A stretch of 42,748 bases of DNA from RUG14219 sp045538535 (GTDB lineage: Bacteria > Cyanobacteriota > Vampirovibrionia > Gastranaerophilales > Gastranaerophilaceae): assembly GCA_045538535.1 (NCBI GenBank), contig JAZSRN010000027.1:1-42748 (forward strand), in the 5' to 3' direction. The position numbers and the translations under genes are program-made. Position 1 is the first letter of the stretch. Every line of letters starts with the position of its first letter. The notes under the pieces are model-generated. The model was not told the DNA's origin, ran no database searches, and worked only from the letters and a program-made list of their open reading frames with translations. This document shows, piece by piece, positions 42,531-42,748 of this stretch.

Positions 42531-42650
42531 GGTAATACACCTCCATAAAAACTGTGGTAAATTTCGGGTAGAATTAATAAACCCTCCCACGGCATTTCCC
42601 TCTTGGAAATGCTCCTTCTATAAACATACTCAAAGAGTACATCTAACTAA
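42531..42650 (-). promoter_or_regulatory. nusG-rplK spacer with leader structures
   Basis: On the mRNA (minus) strand an 8-bp hairpin GCATTTCC / GGAAATGC (42612-42592, 5-base loop) is followed by a GTGGGAGGGT ... ACCC ... CCAC two-part stem (42590-42554) just ahead of the rplK ribosome site. Regulation of L11-L1 operons by L1 binding to the leader is established in other bacteria; that this fold is the L1 site is inference. Confidence 0.45.
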
Positions 42651-42748
42651 TTAAATAACTTCTGCCTGGCCATATTCCAGCTCAACAGGAGTTTCTCTTC
42701 CGAACATGGAAACCATAACAACAAACTTATGATTTTCCTCGTCGATAG
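42651..42748 (-). CDS. nusG: Transcription antitermination factor NusG (C-terminal end only)
   Basis: Only the last 32 codons are in the window; the gene runs off the right edge. The visible part reads VVMVSMFGRETPVELEYGQ, the end of the NusG KOW domain, which contacts ribosomal protein S10 and Rho. The order nusG-rplK-rplA is the standard bacterial arrangement. Confidence 0.93.
   Translation of the reverse strand, partial: IDEENHKFVVMVSMFGRETPVELEYGQAEVI

Noticed and set aside
42296..42595. 99-residue alternative frame across rplK
   Set aside because: Overlaps rplK almost fully in another frame; L11 is certain.
1..42748. CRISPR arrays, insertion sequences, prophage or rRNA operon
   Set aside because: No regularly spaced repeats, transposase, phage structural genes or rRNA sequence were found.

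Overview
The window is chromosomal DNA from a low-GC, AT-rich bacterium that uses the standard code (UGA is a stop). The gene content points to a diderm relative of Cyanobacteria, most likely the Gastranaerophilales/Vampirovibrionia (Melainabacteria) lineage. Lipid A and LPS-assembly genes (lpxI, lpxB, an LptD/OstA-like barrel) indicate an outer membrane. A DUF3326 protein, a family best known from cyanobacteria and plants, sits among typical housekeeping genes. Several long proteins are recognisable only by architecture, which fits an under-studied clade. The taxonomic call is inference from gene content; there is no rRNA gene in the window.

Layout. 1-2.6 kb: glyS and a small hypothetical gene. 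2.6-8.5 kb (minus): a run with an AAA/TPR regulator-like ATPase, rsmG, a DUF374 acyltransferase, a Nit2-like amidase and a PBP4-type carboxypeptidase. 8.5-18.8 kb (plus): an envelope block with a 34-residue membrane peptide, an M23 peptidase with coiled coil, an LptD-like protein, a class II aldolase, lpxI, lpxB, dGTPase, a TagA/WecG glycosyltransferase, a transketolase N-terminal subunit, a pseudopilin and a YhcH-family protein. 18.8-20.1 kb: a membrane protein of unknown function and tRNA-Leu(CAA). 20.2-24.4 kb: a secreted carboxypeptidase-regulatory-like protein, a secreted matrixin, a small protein and two homologous HNH proteins in tandem. 24.5-28.8 kb (minus): prfB (with programmed +1 frameshift), yebC, a GAF-GGDEF cyclase, tsaE, tsaB. 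28.9-30.8 kb (plus): a DUF4013-like membrane protein and DUF3326. 30.8-36.2 kb: accessory-looking genes (a 577-residue repeat protein, a DUF4143 ATPase, an HtrA-like protease, a two-anchor membrane protein, a DUF429-like protein). 36.2-42.7 kb (mostly minus): nusG-rplK-rplA, an AbrB-like protein, gyrB, adk, map and a 20-residue hydrophobic peptide.

The central theme is envelope building: peptidoglycan trimming (PBP4, M23), lipid A synthesis (LpxI, LpxB), LPS export (LptD-like), surface glycan (TagA/WecG) and secreted or pilin-like products. The most unusual signals are four SD-less genes whose ATG lies exactly 6 nt after a good -10 box (predicted leaderless mRNAs, prfB among them), two tiny hydrophobic ORFs with good Shine-Dalgarno sites, and a pair of HNH proteins whose zinc-ligand pairs are split by about 200-330 residues. 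No CRISPR array, insertion sequence, prophage or obvious defence island is present, and no non-genic stretch exceeds 300 bases.
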